Positions 13,604 through 24,805 of a stretch of DNA of 64,000 nt are shown piece by piece. The notes beneath the pieces are model-generated. The model saw nothing but the letters and a program-made list of their open reading frames with translations. It did no database searches and was not told the DNA's origin. This stretch comes from Pterobdella sp. o SKG-2022 (Eukaryota > Annelida > Clitellata > Hirudinida > Piscicolidae). Position numbers and translations under genes: made by a program. The stretch is taken from the NCBI GenBank assembly GCA_964035795.1, contig OZ038320.1:9818671-9882670 (forward strand), in the 5' to 3' direction. Within the stretch, counting starts at the first letter, position 1, and the number at the start of each line of letters is the position of its first letter.

Positions 13604-15337
13604 TCAAGAGAGTTTTGAGTTGTTCCAAGTTTCAGCAGCAGAGTTGTTTTCGATACTAGTGGAAATTCTGAGAGGTCTCATAGTGGATAGGGATGGCTTG
13701 TCTAAAGAAAAATTTTCAATAAGAGAAAGGGTGGAGGAAGAGGGTTGGAGAGATGAAACGTTGCTGTAAGATGTGGAACGCTTGGAAGGAAGAAGGCGAT
13801 AAGAAAGTTTGAAAAAGTCTGAAACTTTTCGTTTATTTTTAAACATTGCATTATTATTGTTGTTTGGTTCATTATTTGCCGGTTTCGAATTGGTTGCTTG
13901 CATGCTGAAGTTCACAGGATTCTGTAAAGAAAGATTATTTTGTTGTTTTGAAATATCTTCTGAAAATATGAAAGCTTCGTGAGGATCTGCTCTACGGAAT
14001 TTATTGTTAAAATCAGGCGCCGATAGCATTTTTAATAATGTTCTTTCTTTTGGAACACTGAGTGGTTTTTCTGATTGGTTAGAGGGGAACTCTACTTCAT
14101 CAATGGTTGCCAGGGTGATTGGACTAGATTTCTTTTTGATAAAAACAGACTCTTGAGCTTTGGGTTTCATCAGTGTGTTTGAAGAAGAGGCATCTTCATC
14201 TTTGTCAGTACTTTCGTTAACTGAATCATCCGCACTATTTTTAGATGTAATAAATTTTTTGATAATCGTTTGAGTAATTTCTCTGAATTTTTCGGATGGG
14301 TTCACGGTATTTCGAATTTTTTGTTTCAGCTGCCAGAGATGGTTTTGTGTTTGCGGTAGACTCGTGGTAGAGAAATTGATAATATTGTTGCGTTCAAGCT
14401 GGAACCTCACTGTTGTGGGCGAAGATCTCCTCAACTCCGATGGAAGAGTGTTTCCATCATTCTCAACTGTTACCGGATCCAGGTGACCGTTCCCTCTGGC
14501 ATAATCAATTAACTGCCGTCTGAAACCTTTATTACTTAAGACAAGTTGTCTTTTTTCTTTTAAAAGAGATGCAGCTTTCAGAAGAGTCATGTTATGGTTC
14601 ACCATAATAAAGGCAGCTACCACTGCTCCGCTACGATTCACTCCCAAGTTACAATGCACCAACACTTTCCCTCCTTCTTTCAAAGCGAGTTTCATGAAAG
14701 ATATGACTTTGTCGAAATGTTTCGCAATGTCATAATCTTCATGGTCTAAAGCACCAACCACCAAACAACATTTTATTCCTACTTCTTCAGGGTACAACTC
14801 TGCAGGCACGCACTCGTCATGAGGTGCTGTCAATCGAGACCCAGCACAATTGACTACATGAGAAATTTTTAATTTTTTCAATAATACGTAATCATCCGCG
14901 TGACGTTGCGTGCCCATGTATACATCTTGAACAACTTCGACAGGCTGTGGCAAGGAACGATGGTTGCTAAGGTTTTTAGAAAGCACTTTACGCATTTCTT
15001 CGAGATAATAATTATCGTCTAAAAAACATTCTTCTTTTTTCATGGTGCTTAATGATGATGGTTTCAAAGAACAAGATTCTTTTATGGTTTTATTTAAGTT
15101 CTTTGGGGAATAGTTTTGAATGGTGTGGTTTGAATGGCTAGTCGTCTTTGATATAGGCTCTTTCACAACTGGTGGAAGAATATTCTTTAAATTTTTTGAT
15201 GAAAGATTAGTCATTTTAGTCGTTTGATGTGGCAAACTTTCCTTAAAAGTTTGATTGTTGTAAAGATTAATTGGAGAAGGTTTGAAGGTGGTTGGTGATG
15301 GGGTGGAATGCTTGGCATTGTAACCTGATTGAAGCAT
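13604..15337 (-). CDS. dual-specificity protein phosphatase with long disordered extensions (577 aa)
   Basis: Single uninterrupted frame from ATG 15337-15335 to a stop at 13604. The catalytic domain spans about residues 105-285. The general-acid region is ALDHED (Asp about 198) and the phosphate loop is VHCNLGVNRSGA, giving Cys229 and Arg235 of the C(X)5R signature, so it should be active. This domain dephosphorylates Tyr and Ser/Thr residues in the family, usually in the cytoplasm or nucleus. The substrate is not predictable; the P-loop sequence CNLGVNR is unlike the usual MAP-kinase phosphatase AGISR form, and no rhodanese (CH2) domain is present. The first 100 residues are Ser/Pro/Asn/Lys-rich; the last 290 are Ser-rich and disordered. 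The lack of introns is unusual beside its neighbours and could reflect a retrocopy origin or simply one large coding exon. Confidence 0.85.
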   Translation of the reverse strand: MLQSGYNAKHSTPSPTTFKPSPINLYNNQTFKESLPHQTTKMTNLSSKNLKNILPPVVKEPISKTTSHSNHTIQNYSPKNLNKTIKESCSLKPSSLSTMKKEECFLDDNYYLEEMRKVLSKNLSNHRSLPQPVEVVQDVYMGTQRHADDYVLLKKLKISHVVNCAGSRLTAPHDECVPAELYPEEVGIKCCLVVGALDHEDYDIAKHFDKVISFMKLALKEGGKVLVHCNLGVNRSGAVVAAFIMVNHNMTLLKAASLLKEKRQLVLSNKGFRRQLIDYARGNGHLDPVTVENDGNTLPSELRRSSPTTVRFQLERNNIINFSTTSLPQTQNHLWQLKQKIRNTVNPSEKFREITQTIIKKFITSKNSADDSVNESTDKDEDASSSNTLMKPKAQESVFIKKKSSPITLATIDEVEFPSNQSEKPLSVPKERTLLKMLSAPDFNNKFRRADPHEAFIFSEDISKQQNNLSLQNPVNFSMQATNSKPANNEPNNNNNAMFKNKRKVSDFFKLSYRLLPSKRSTSYSNVSSLQPSSSTLSLIENFSLDKPSLSTMRPLRISTSIENNSAAETWNNSKLS

Positions 15338-16703
15338 AATTTTCTTGGCTCATTGATTGATTAAAGTATAGTTTGAAACAACAACGGTTTTGTAACTTCT
15401 TATTCCCAAAATTAATTTTCTAATGTTTCTTGATATCTAGTGTTTCCAGTATATTTTGAACTCATTTTTGAAACATGTACAATGAATTTTAAAAAATTTT
15501 ATACGTAAACTTCAAAAACAACATTTTTCGAAAATAAAACAAAAATTTTTTCAGTAACTAAATTTTCATTCAAAAAAATTTTCTTTTATTTTGTATACGC
15601 ATCGTTTTATAAGTAAGCATATGAAACATATAAGTTAAAAACATCATATCTATCAGGCAAAACTATCAGGTATATACATTATAACACACAAAAATAAATT
15701 TAAATACTATAAATTTACTTTTTTTAAAGATAGATACAATCAGAAAAATTTTAGTGCGGGAAAAATAAGCAGAAAAAGTCGATTTTTGACAAATTTGAAA
15801 ATTGTTGAAATTCCCTCAAAAGCAAATAATAATCACTTAAAGTTGAAATTTTTTTCATTAATAGAATAAAATTTTGGCCGTTTTTGCTTTCTGCTTCACT
15901 AAATTGGCGTGCATGCCTATATAATCTTATACATTTTCCATAAAAGACCTTCTCCCATGTCTGTCTGAAGAATTGTGCGCAAGTCTATAACGTTTTAAGA
16001 ATTCCTATTTCAAATATTGCATTCATTCTTAATTTTTGGATTCGTATCAAAATGGAAGAACAAATTAAATCGAAAGTATGTAGGTTTTTTTTTTCAAAAA
16101 ATATAATCAAGATAACTTAGTTGCATAGTGTAACTCAAGTAGAATGTGAAAGTTTTCCACTAGAATACTATATTATTCTTATGAAAACTTTTTCATACAG
16201 CAGTAATATTTCTACCTCTATAAAGTTGAAATAACATTAAATAAACTTGTAAAATATTTAATAGAGTATAAAAATTCTCATAAATTTTCAATGTTGTCTC
16301 AGGATTTATTGCAAATAATTATTTTGGCACTTGAAACAATTATTAGAATTACTAAATCTTTTCATCAGCTTTTTTTACTTTCATTTAAAAATGATTATAA
16401 CTCAGTTTTTTTTCTAAACATTTCCTCCTCCTCGAAACCACTGTATTGAACGTTGTAGCACATTCCTCAAAATTTGTTTATTTTTCATATGAAAATATTT
16501 CTACCATTGTGAACTGCTGTGAATAATATCAATCTTTTTGTTCATACGTTTGCAAACACCGTATTAGTGAAAATATATAACACTATTAAACAAACTATAA
16601 AAATCACTATAAAGATAACTGTAAATACCCCGCTGAAGATGTATCTTCTAACGATGAAAATAGCTATAGAAATAACTTTAAAACACTACAAACATGGCCA
16701 TAA
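15338..16703. other. intergenic spacer between divergent genes
   Basis: The phosphatase (minus) and the NDRG gene (plus) are transcribed away from each other, so this 1.37-kb AT-rich stretch should contain both promoters. I see no coding exon and no clear repeat. Confidence 0.4.
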
Positions 16704-19700
16704 ATGAAACGAAAAAAAATGACAATAAATACCAAAACGACACAGTCGCAGGAGCCACTAACGATGGAGCATCATGCAATTGATTGTGGAAACATTGGGT
16801 CTCTCAACGTCTACATTCAAGTAATTACATTTGTTTGCTCATCTTTTTGTCTGTTCTCCTATAACTTTCCAATGTGCTTTCAGCATTATATTTGTGTTTT
16901 TGATGCATGAGATTTCTAGTTAAATTTATAGCTGTTTTATTTAATTCCGTACGGCTTAGGTCGTATCTAAGCAGTATATGAGAAGATAAATTTATGTGGG
17001 AGTAAAGTCGATTAATTTGTTAGAGACATGGATTATTGTGGAATAAAACAAAACTGTTTAATGCTTTTATGAAAGCTTTTGTGAGTGCTTCCAAAGGCAT
17101 ATTTACATCGGAAATAAAATACGACATTTTTGTATCAATCGCTTTTGTATCATTCTGCTTTTTTAATGAATATCAAACAGAATCGGGGCTACGTTTTTAT
17201 TTTCCCCTTTCAAAAAATCAAACTTACAGGATTTAAGACCAATATTTTTAATAAAGATTTTTTCATAATTTAGTCTATAAACAAAGAAATCTAATCAAGA
17301 ATTTAATAAAGTTTTTTTCCGTTTAAATAATAACAGCTCTACAAATTTTTGGTTTTGAAAACAGCTAAAATAAAAAGTTAAAATAAATATCTTTTAAATA
17401 CTTGAGTATGCAAAACGGAGCCAAAATTTATTGCGAGCAGGTTTTATTTTGAACAAAAGTTAGTTAAATGTTAAGATTCGCTTTTCATTATTAGTCGCAA
17501 ACTATCTTTCAATCGGGAAAAGCATGAACAATTTTTATTTTGTAAAACCTTTCAATGTTAGTTTCTTGTTTTATAGCTCTAAAAATCATTTTGCTTTGTC
17601 GGCATTTATTGTTTCTAAAACGCGAAAATTTTTTTAACAATTAGTTCATTGATTCACCTGTTTGGACCTACCCTCACAAAAGTGAGCCTTCTGATCCAGC
17701 TACAAGGCCATCCGATCAATAGCGCATATTATCATAATGAGTCTCTCCAATCCTCTGTTCTCTCTTTGCACTTTCGTACCTCCATCTTCGCTCAATATCC
17801 AGCTTTGCGTGAGAAAAACTTGTCATTTCACACAATAAATCTTTGATGATATCATGGTTGAAAAAAACTTAGACGTGCTCTCAAATTTGGAAAATTGAAT
17901 TAGTTTACAGTACCAACCTCAAGATCTTTGACACCAGAAATGTAACAAGCTTTTAAAGTAATCAACTAAATGCACGCTTTTTAAGAGAATTTCTGGAATT
18001 TGAATAATGAAAGTTCTTTATTCTATTCAATGCCTTTTGGAGACATATTTTAGGCCTCTTTAAAAATGTATGAATTTTCTATTTCTCAGGTAACTCCTAA
18101 TTTTAGTTGATGTATCCAATTACTTCATTATTAATTTGAACCATGAATTCTCAGCTTTGGAAAATGTCTTTGTTTCTGATATAGAGCCTGGAAATTGATG
18201 TAGATGGATTCGATGTACTTCATGAAGATAAAGCACCTCATTTTTCTTCATTTAAAAGGATAAGCAGAATTTAACTAGCATTTACTGAATCTTATAACAT
18301 TTTTCAAAATATATTTGATGATTTAGTTTTTAAGCTCGTTTATTACTATAAAAAGATTATTTTTTTACGAATTTCAACTTGTTGGTTCACCAGGTAAGAT
18401 TATTTGAAAGACGTCGTAAAACCGTATTTATCATTGATATGTAAAAAGATTATAGAGGTATTTTTAGATTCATTTAAGAAATTATTTTTTTCCATTAATT
18501 TTTCTTTCATTTTCTTCAATAGCATCCTGGGATATTGCCTTTTTTGGACGTAAGTGACCTTTTAAGACGATCATTATGAATATCAAGAGTCTTTTTAAAA
18601 CTTATTTCATTATGTTCTGTCAATATTACATTTTGTTTCTCTAACGTTTCAGTTTCATTTTTTAACAACTTCTCTGTTTTGCAGAGTCAGAATATTTAAA
18701 AAGATAGTCAAATAAATTTAAAACTTTTGCTTGAAACTTAATTAATAAATAATTCAAAAAACGTATATTTTTTTAATTAAAATCATATTACGAAAAAGCC
18801 ATTTACGCTGATTCATTCAACAATCGAATAAAAAAAAAAACGCTACATTTCTGTGAAAACAACATTAACAATGAATTATGTCAAAGAGCGATTAGGGATA
18901 GTTAAAATGTTTCAACTAAACAACAGCTAAGAATGATTAACTCTAGTTACATTCTTTTTTCATTCATTTATCTTCAAAAAGAATTCATTTCACAAAATTT
19001 TCTTATGAGTTTTCACCATCATTTGTTTCAATTGTTGTTTTGAAGCTCTTTATAATGTGTGTGTATTGTCATAATGGATTTTGTAGCATGCTTAAGTATT
19101 CTTCTATGTGACTTCAGAGAAAATAAGACTTATGAAACTTCATTAAAACTGTTAGAATGTTTTTCAATGTGAGAAAAAAGTTGAAACGAGAGAATGCTTG
19201 ATTAAAAGTAAAAATGAAGAGATGAATGGAGCTGTGGAGGCATGCAGGCTGTGAAAATAATGTATACAGCTAGGAGCCTATAAACGGAACAATATAATAC
19301 AAAACAACAAAATCGTTGAAAATAAAACAGGGTCCTAGAAATGCAGGAGAAGTAGTGATATTGACAGTGCATGACCTAGGATGCGATCGTTAGTGTTCAA
19401 AGTGATTTTCATTATTAAACATCCCATTTGAAATGATTATGTTACTTTTCTTCCATTATGCATTTGAATTGATGATTAAGCTATGAGCATTTTTAATCAT
19501 TTGCAAAATTCATTTTAATGGCCATTTTAGACACCATGTATCGAGAGTTTATAGAGCACCCGAAGATGGGCGGTATCAAAAGCAGGACTGTGTGGGTGGG
19601 CATTGATTTGCCAGGGCAAGGAAAGAACGACAAGGAATTCGAAACGGGGTGGAATATTTTCTAATTTCAACACTAATTTTTTGAATTTATAGAGACGCAT

Positions 19701-22700
19701 GTTTTCCAATTCAGTTTGAATTTAATTTTTAAAATTAGTTGGAAATAAAATATTAATTTTCACCATTGATTTTTCAAAAAATGAAATGAGAACATGAATG
19801 GGATTTGCGAAAATATAAATCAAAATCGACAACTTAAGTTTTAAAAATGAAAATACAATAAATAATCATTTTTGTTTTAAAATCTTTACAAAATCACTTT
19901 GAACACCTCAGTTACCAGTTTCCTTCGATGCAACAGATTGCAAACGAACTTATCCACGTGCTCGACACACTCAAGTTAGACCACCATGAATTCATCACTC
20001 CATTCAGTTATTTTTTATTAAAACGTCAATAAATAAGTGGAAAAGTTTAAGTACTCTTTCTGTTTTTAAAATTTTTATAATTTTTTTTTCAAAGCAATTG
20101 ATTCTCTCAAGTTTCATGAAAAATTTTGTAAATAAAAACTCGAAAGTAAGATAATAAATACACATAAAAAGTGTAAACATTAGGAACTTATTGAGTCTCT
20201 CGAGAACTTATGAATTATTTACTTATGACTTTGACCACTCTACGCTTCTTCTCCCTTTCTTTGCATGCTTATGCCCAGCTTTTCATTTTACGCCTTTTTT
20301 ATTTAATATTTAAAAATCATTTTTTATTCATTTTCAACTCCGAATATTTTTCATTGATACTTGCATCTCAACTGGCATGGCATCAAATTCACTGTCACGC
20401 CATGTTTTTGTCTGCATCTACAACTTGCCACCTTCGTCGCTACCACTCTGCTTGACAACACACACACTTTTGCAGACAGACTTTGACACATAGAGAAATG
20501 TAGAGCCTTATAAACAAATTTAGAGAAAATAACGTTGACGCACACAGGCTCAAGGAGGTGATATGCTTCGGGGAGGGAGCAGGAGCGAACATCCTTGCAC
20601 GATTCGCTGTCTGTTGTAGTACAACTAATCAATTTTGAATCACATATTTTATATTTCATCGATAAGATGTACTTGGTATAAAACGCCATAGTGCATGTTG
20701 CTTGTGAATTTTTAATCTTATATTTAAAGTTTCAAGTATACTCGCACACTGAACGTTCGCACACTGATTTGCACACTGGACGTTTGCAAATGAACCATCA
20801 GATGGCGCATATAGAGAGAGTGTTGGGGGTCTGTTTGTTGCATGCTACTGGAACCACTGCAGGGCTTATTGAATCACTAAAAGATAAAGTGGGTTCAAAA
20901 AATTCATACCATTTATACAGTTTTTAATTTCAAGGAAAAAACAATTTAAATTAAAAAAAAACAATATTTTCATTAAGTACTTCATGTTTGTTTTTTACAA
21001 TTGTGCTTTTGGCACTATCTTACTTCATTAATTGAATTAATGTTGTTGAATGCTTGTCGGATTAGATGGTCAGCTGGAAATTGGAGAAGAGCAAGTTGAC
21101 TCAGTCTGCCGAGAGCTATTTGCTGCTACATCGATTTGGAGAAGTCATTTAGTTTTATAATTAATTAAAACCAAAATTGATTGATATTTCGAGAGTTCAA
21201 AGTTTATGATGATTGTGTATTTAAAAAGGATCATTAACTCAATTCAAAAACTTTGACTGCGGTCGATAAGATGAGGATGATAATGAAGATGAGAAACTTT
21301 ATATTAAAAAGACAAAAACACTTTTGACGATTTATTAATTTAGGCTTTCAATATATGATTGAGTTTATGATTGTTTTATTAGCCTAGAAAGCCTGACAAA
21401 CACATATAACTCCAGTAATGTGGTTCAGCAAATTGGCCATCCGCTGCAGAAATATAGTCACTTAAGAAAACAATTTATAATTCTACCAAAGTTCCGACAA
21501 AAATATCGTTCATATGTTGATGAAACCTTTGTGGAAACACTTAAATTAGAGAATTCCCAGCGTCGACATCAATCTAAAACTGTGTCATGTATTGTAATCA
21601 CAGCTTGCACGTCCGTTTTCATTTCTTTAAAATAATATGGAAATTAAACGGAAATAAATCGACAAAAACTATATAAAAATTATATTTTTTTCAATATTAA
21701 AAAACTTTTCACCTAAAGCTTCAGGCTAAATAAAACTTTAATGTGACATGAGATGCCAAAAAAATTCACTAAAAAGTGGTGGATGTTTCACGGCTTGTAA
21801 GAAGGATTAACCTGAGAAATTTCAAAATGGCCGACTATTAAGACTAGAATATTTAAAAACATATTGTAAATTATAATGTGAAAAAGTGGAGCATTTTTCA
21901 TTTCAAGGCTTATTTAGTGTTTTTGATGAGTTTTCTTATCCAAAAAATCCTCGTTTATTTTTGAAATATTTTTCAAAAAAAACGTGATTTTTTTTTCAAA
22001 TTCAAAATTAATTAATAAAAAAACAAAGTTTGAAAAAGTTTTAAATCATTTATTGGGAAAGAAAAATTCAATTTTTTTAATTATTTTTTTCACAAGTTTA
22101 AACAAAATAACCATGAAAACTGATCATAAACTTTACAGACGTTTTGATTGACTATTAAATTTGTTAAATTAAAAATTTTATAATTGTTTTTTTTCATACT
22201 CTTCCGAATGACTTGCTTCTCTTCACCAAATCTTCATTCGAACATCAGAAAAAGGTGCTATTTCATAAAAATTGCACTGATAAAATCTTTTCTCTCAATT
22301 TAAGGTTTCAATTTTTTTAGGAAGCTAAACTCATATATTATTTATCAGTACTAAGCCTTCATGAAAAGTGGTTTTTTTAAAGTTTGCAAAAGCTGCTGGA
22401 GGGGATTTGCAGTCTGTGGTCGAGAGTTACCAAGATGCATTAAGAGAGACATGCAAGCCCAAAAATCTAAAGCTCTTTGTCGATGCTTTCCACAAGTAAA
22501 TGAGCATTAAAACTCATTTTGAAGTTTTTAATGAAGTTACTATTAAACTATGCCTTCAAATGGCTGTGTTAATGATGAATTCATCTACAACTTAACTGCT
22601 CTAAAGAATATTCAAATTTCGCAAATTATTATTTGAAATTAAAATTTTTTTTTATAATTTTAATCGGTTCAAAACTCAATAACGATAAGAACGTTGAAAT

Positions 22701-24129
22701 AATTATTTTATCAATAAAATCTTCATCACCTTTTTATTACAACGATTCAGACGAACAAGTATTGTTGAAAGCATCAAAAAAATCACGTGAGTTTACGAAT
22801 AAAAGCAAGAATGATTCCTTAGTACGAAACATTAAAATTATGGCCAGCGTGTTTGCTTGGATGCTTTAATGATTATAGGGCTTGCTTCCAAATAATTATT
22901 CTAACAGTTTTCTTTAATGAGAATTTTTATACCGAGACGTTCCTATAATTTATCAATGTCTTTTATGTGCTATGTCATAAGCCACCCACAATATATTACT
23001 AAAGACATCTTTCAAAGTAATAGAGAAATCTAATACACAAAAAAAACGGATTATTCTCATAAAACACTGCAATTATTCGAAGTTGCCCTATTTTATTGGT
23101 GACGGGACAATGGAGTATCTTTAATGCAAGTACAAAGAGCTTGCACCAGGCCCTGATGAAAGACTGTGCTGATAAAACTAAGGTTCAAACAACTTAATCG
23201 TTGTATTTTTAACTTCAAATTCAATTATTTTTATCTTGTTTTATTATTTGCTTTCCATTTTTGCGCAAATGGTTTATACTTATATTCGTTGAACAAATAA
23301 TTTCGTCTGTTTCTTTTATAACGTTTTTAATATAAGGCCTATATAAAAAACTAATAATGAAATTTTTCAGTGTAAAAAATTAATTTAAAAAATTGCTTAA
23401 GAATGAATGCTGAATAATAGCTATGTTATAACGTCAACAGGTGGAGTTTATTGAGGTGGCTGGTGTGGCGAATGTTCTCGAAGAAAAGGTGTGGTCAAAA
23501 GTATTTAAACTGATGCAAATAAATTGAAAATAATTCAGAATATCTTATAAATTTTATCAAAATGTTTTTACATATATTTTTACTTCAAACATAAAATAAA
23601 AAAATTTATTTTTTTTTCGATAAAACGTTTAAGCAAATTCCTTGTTATTGTCGGTAAGTGGCAAAATAAACCATACATAACCACACAGCCGGACAAGCTG
23701 ATTGAATGCTTCCAATATTATCTGCAGGGGCTTGGAGTCGGTCTGTATTAAATTTTGAATCATAATTTGTGAATTTTTATTCAATTTTAAATATATTTTA
23801 ATTAGTTTCCGCAGTACCGATGCAAAACGTAGCTATGCCCGTTAGAGGTAATTTGAGAAAATATATTTGCTTGAAACAATGAAAATTTTAGTTTATAGAC
23901 ACTGAAAAGAATAAAAGTTCTAGGATTGAAGACATTAACTACAATTAGTAGCTTAACATTAATGCTCAATCTTGTAGGCAGATCGATGTCAATGCAGGAA
24001 TATGACATGCCGTTGAGACAGCGGTTGTTTAGCGCCCAACTTGCATCCACTCCCCCAATATTTGACCCTCCTATCAATACTCCCTTCATCGACCCTCCGT
24101 CTGAGAGCGGCGAACCTGGAGTGGTGTGA
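16704..24129 (+). CDS. NDRG: NDRG-family protein (N-myc downstream-regulated gene), 13 exons, about 360 aa
   Basis: Exons: 16704-16820, 19331-19388, 19531-19648, 19912-19974, 20548-20608, 20802-20888, 21066-21143, 22383-22495, 22751-22786, 23083-23182, 23441-23488, 23689-23740, 23978-24129; all have GT-AG borders and compatible phases and sum to 361 codons. The order of blocks is that of NDRG1-4: IDCGNIGSLNVYIQ, VVILTVHDLGCDHTMYREF, VWVGIDLPGQG, YQFPSMQQIANELIHVLD, VICFGEGAGANILARFA, NPKN-like KPKNLKLFVDAF, CPILLVTGQ, VEFIEVAGVANVLEEKP, FQYYLQGLGVG. The fold is an alpha/beta hydrolase lacking catalysis: the nucleophile elbow reads GEGAG, with Gly where hydrolases have Ser. Family members act in the cytoplasm in stress response, trafficking and differentiation. 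The C-terminus (RSMSMQEYD...SGEPGVV) is short and lacks the decapeptide repeats of NDRG1. Paralogue cannot be decided. Confidence 0.93.
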
Positions 24130-24805
24130 AGCAATTGAAATGCATTGAATCGCGAGATGACTATCAGTTGTTTCAGCTGTTTCTGTATGAAAAAATGTTC
24201 TAAAGTTGAATTAGTTGTTTTGAGCTGATGCATTGAATAGAGTTGCCAAAAGTTGTTGAATTATTAATGGATTTTGGAAAGATAATCACACAAAGCTTCA
24301 GGTCTACATAATGATGTTTTTAGGAACGCTGTTAAGTTCTCCGCAAAGTATTTGTACATATGCTTTTATGCATATTTAAAATAGGTTTGCCAAAAAATTT
24401 ATTACACGCTTATTCGTTACTTGTGATTAATTTTCAAATTATAATTGTTTCAAATTGATCATTTGAAAATTTGATGTGAGTTGAAACTTTTAAAATTATA
24501 TTAAAATACATTTTTTTGTTGAAATAATATGATTTAATTTTACTGTTGAAAACATTCAAAAATTAGTTAAATTGAATAACGTTTGTTTTCCAAAAATGTA
24601 TGCGTGAATTTATCAGAAAATTCTCTAAAGCTCAATTTGAGTTTATTAAATAGATTAAAACAAATCAATAAATTTTTTAAAGTTCAGTTTTTTCTTTATG
24701 ATTTTAATAAGGATTTAAAAATGAAAAAATTACTTTTAACAATTGTAGTGGTTCTTTGCCAAAACATTGAGCGATATCCCAATTTCACATTGTATATTTT
24801 AGACA
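24130..24805. promoter_or_regulatory. spacer between NDRG-like and GRWD1-like genes
   Basis: A 676-bp AT-rich spacer between two genes in the same orientation. It must hold the 3' end of the first and the promoter of the second, but I see no specific polyadenylation or promoter motif I would stand behind beyond scattered AATAAA-like sequence. Confidence 0.35.

Noticed and set aside
18533..18548. Exon reading HPGILPFLD as the second NDRG exon
   Set aside because: A better exon at 19331-19388 encodes the expected VVILTVHDLG block with correct phases on both sides; the other match is coincidence.
21420..21635. Plus-strand frame within an NDRG intron (VVQQIGHPLQKYSHLRKQF...)
   Set aside because: NDRG exons 7 and 8 join in phase without it, and it matches no NDRG block. 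It may be a repeat fossil.
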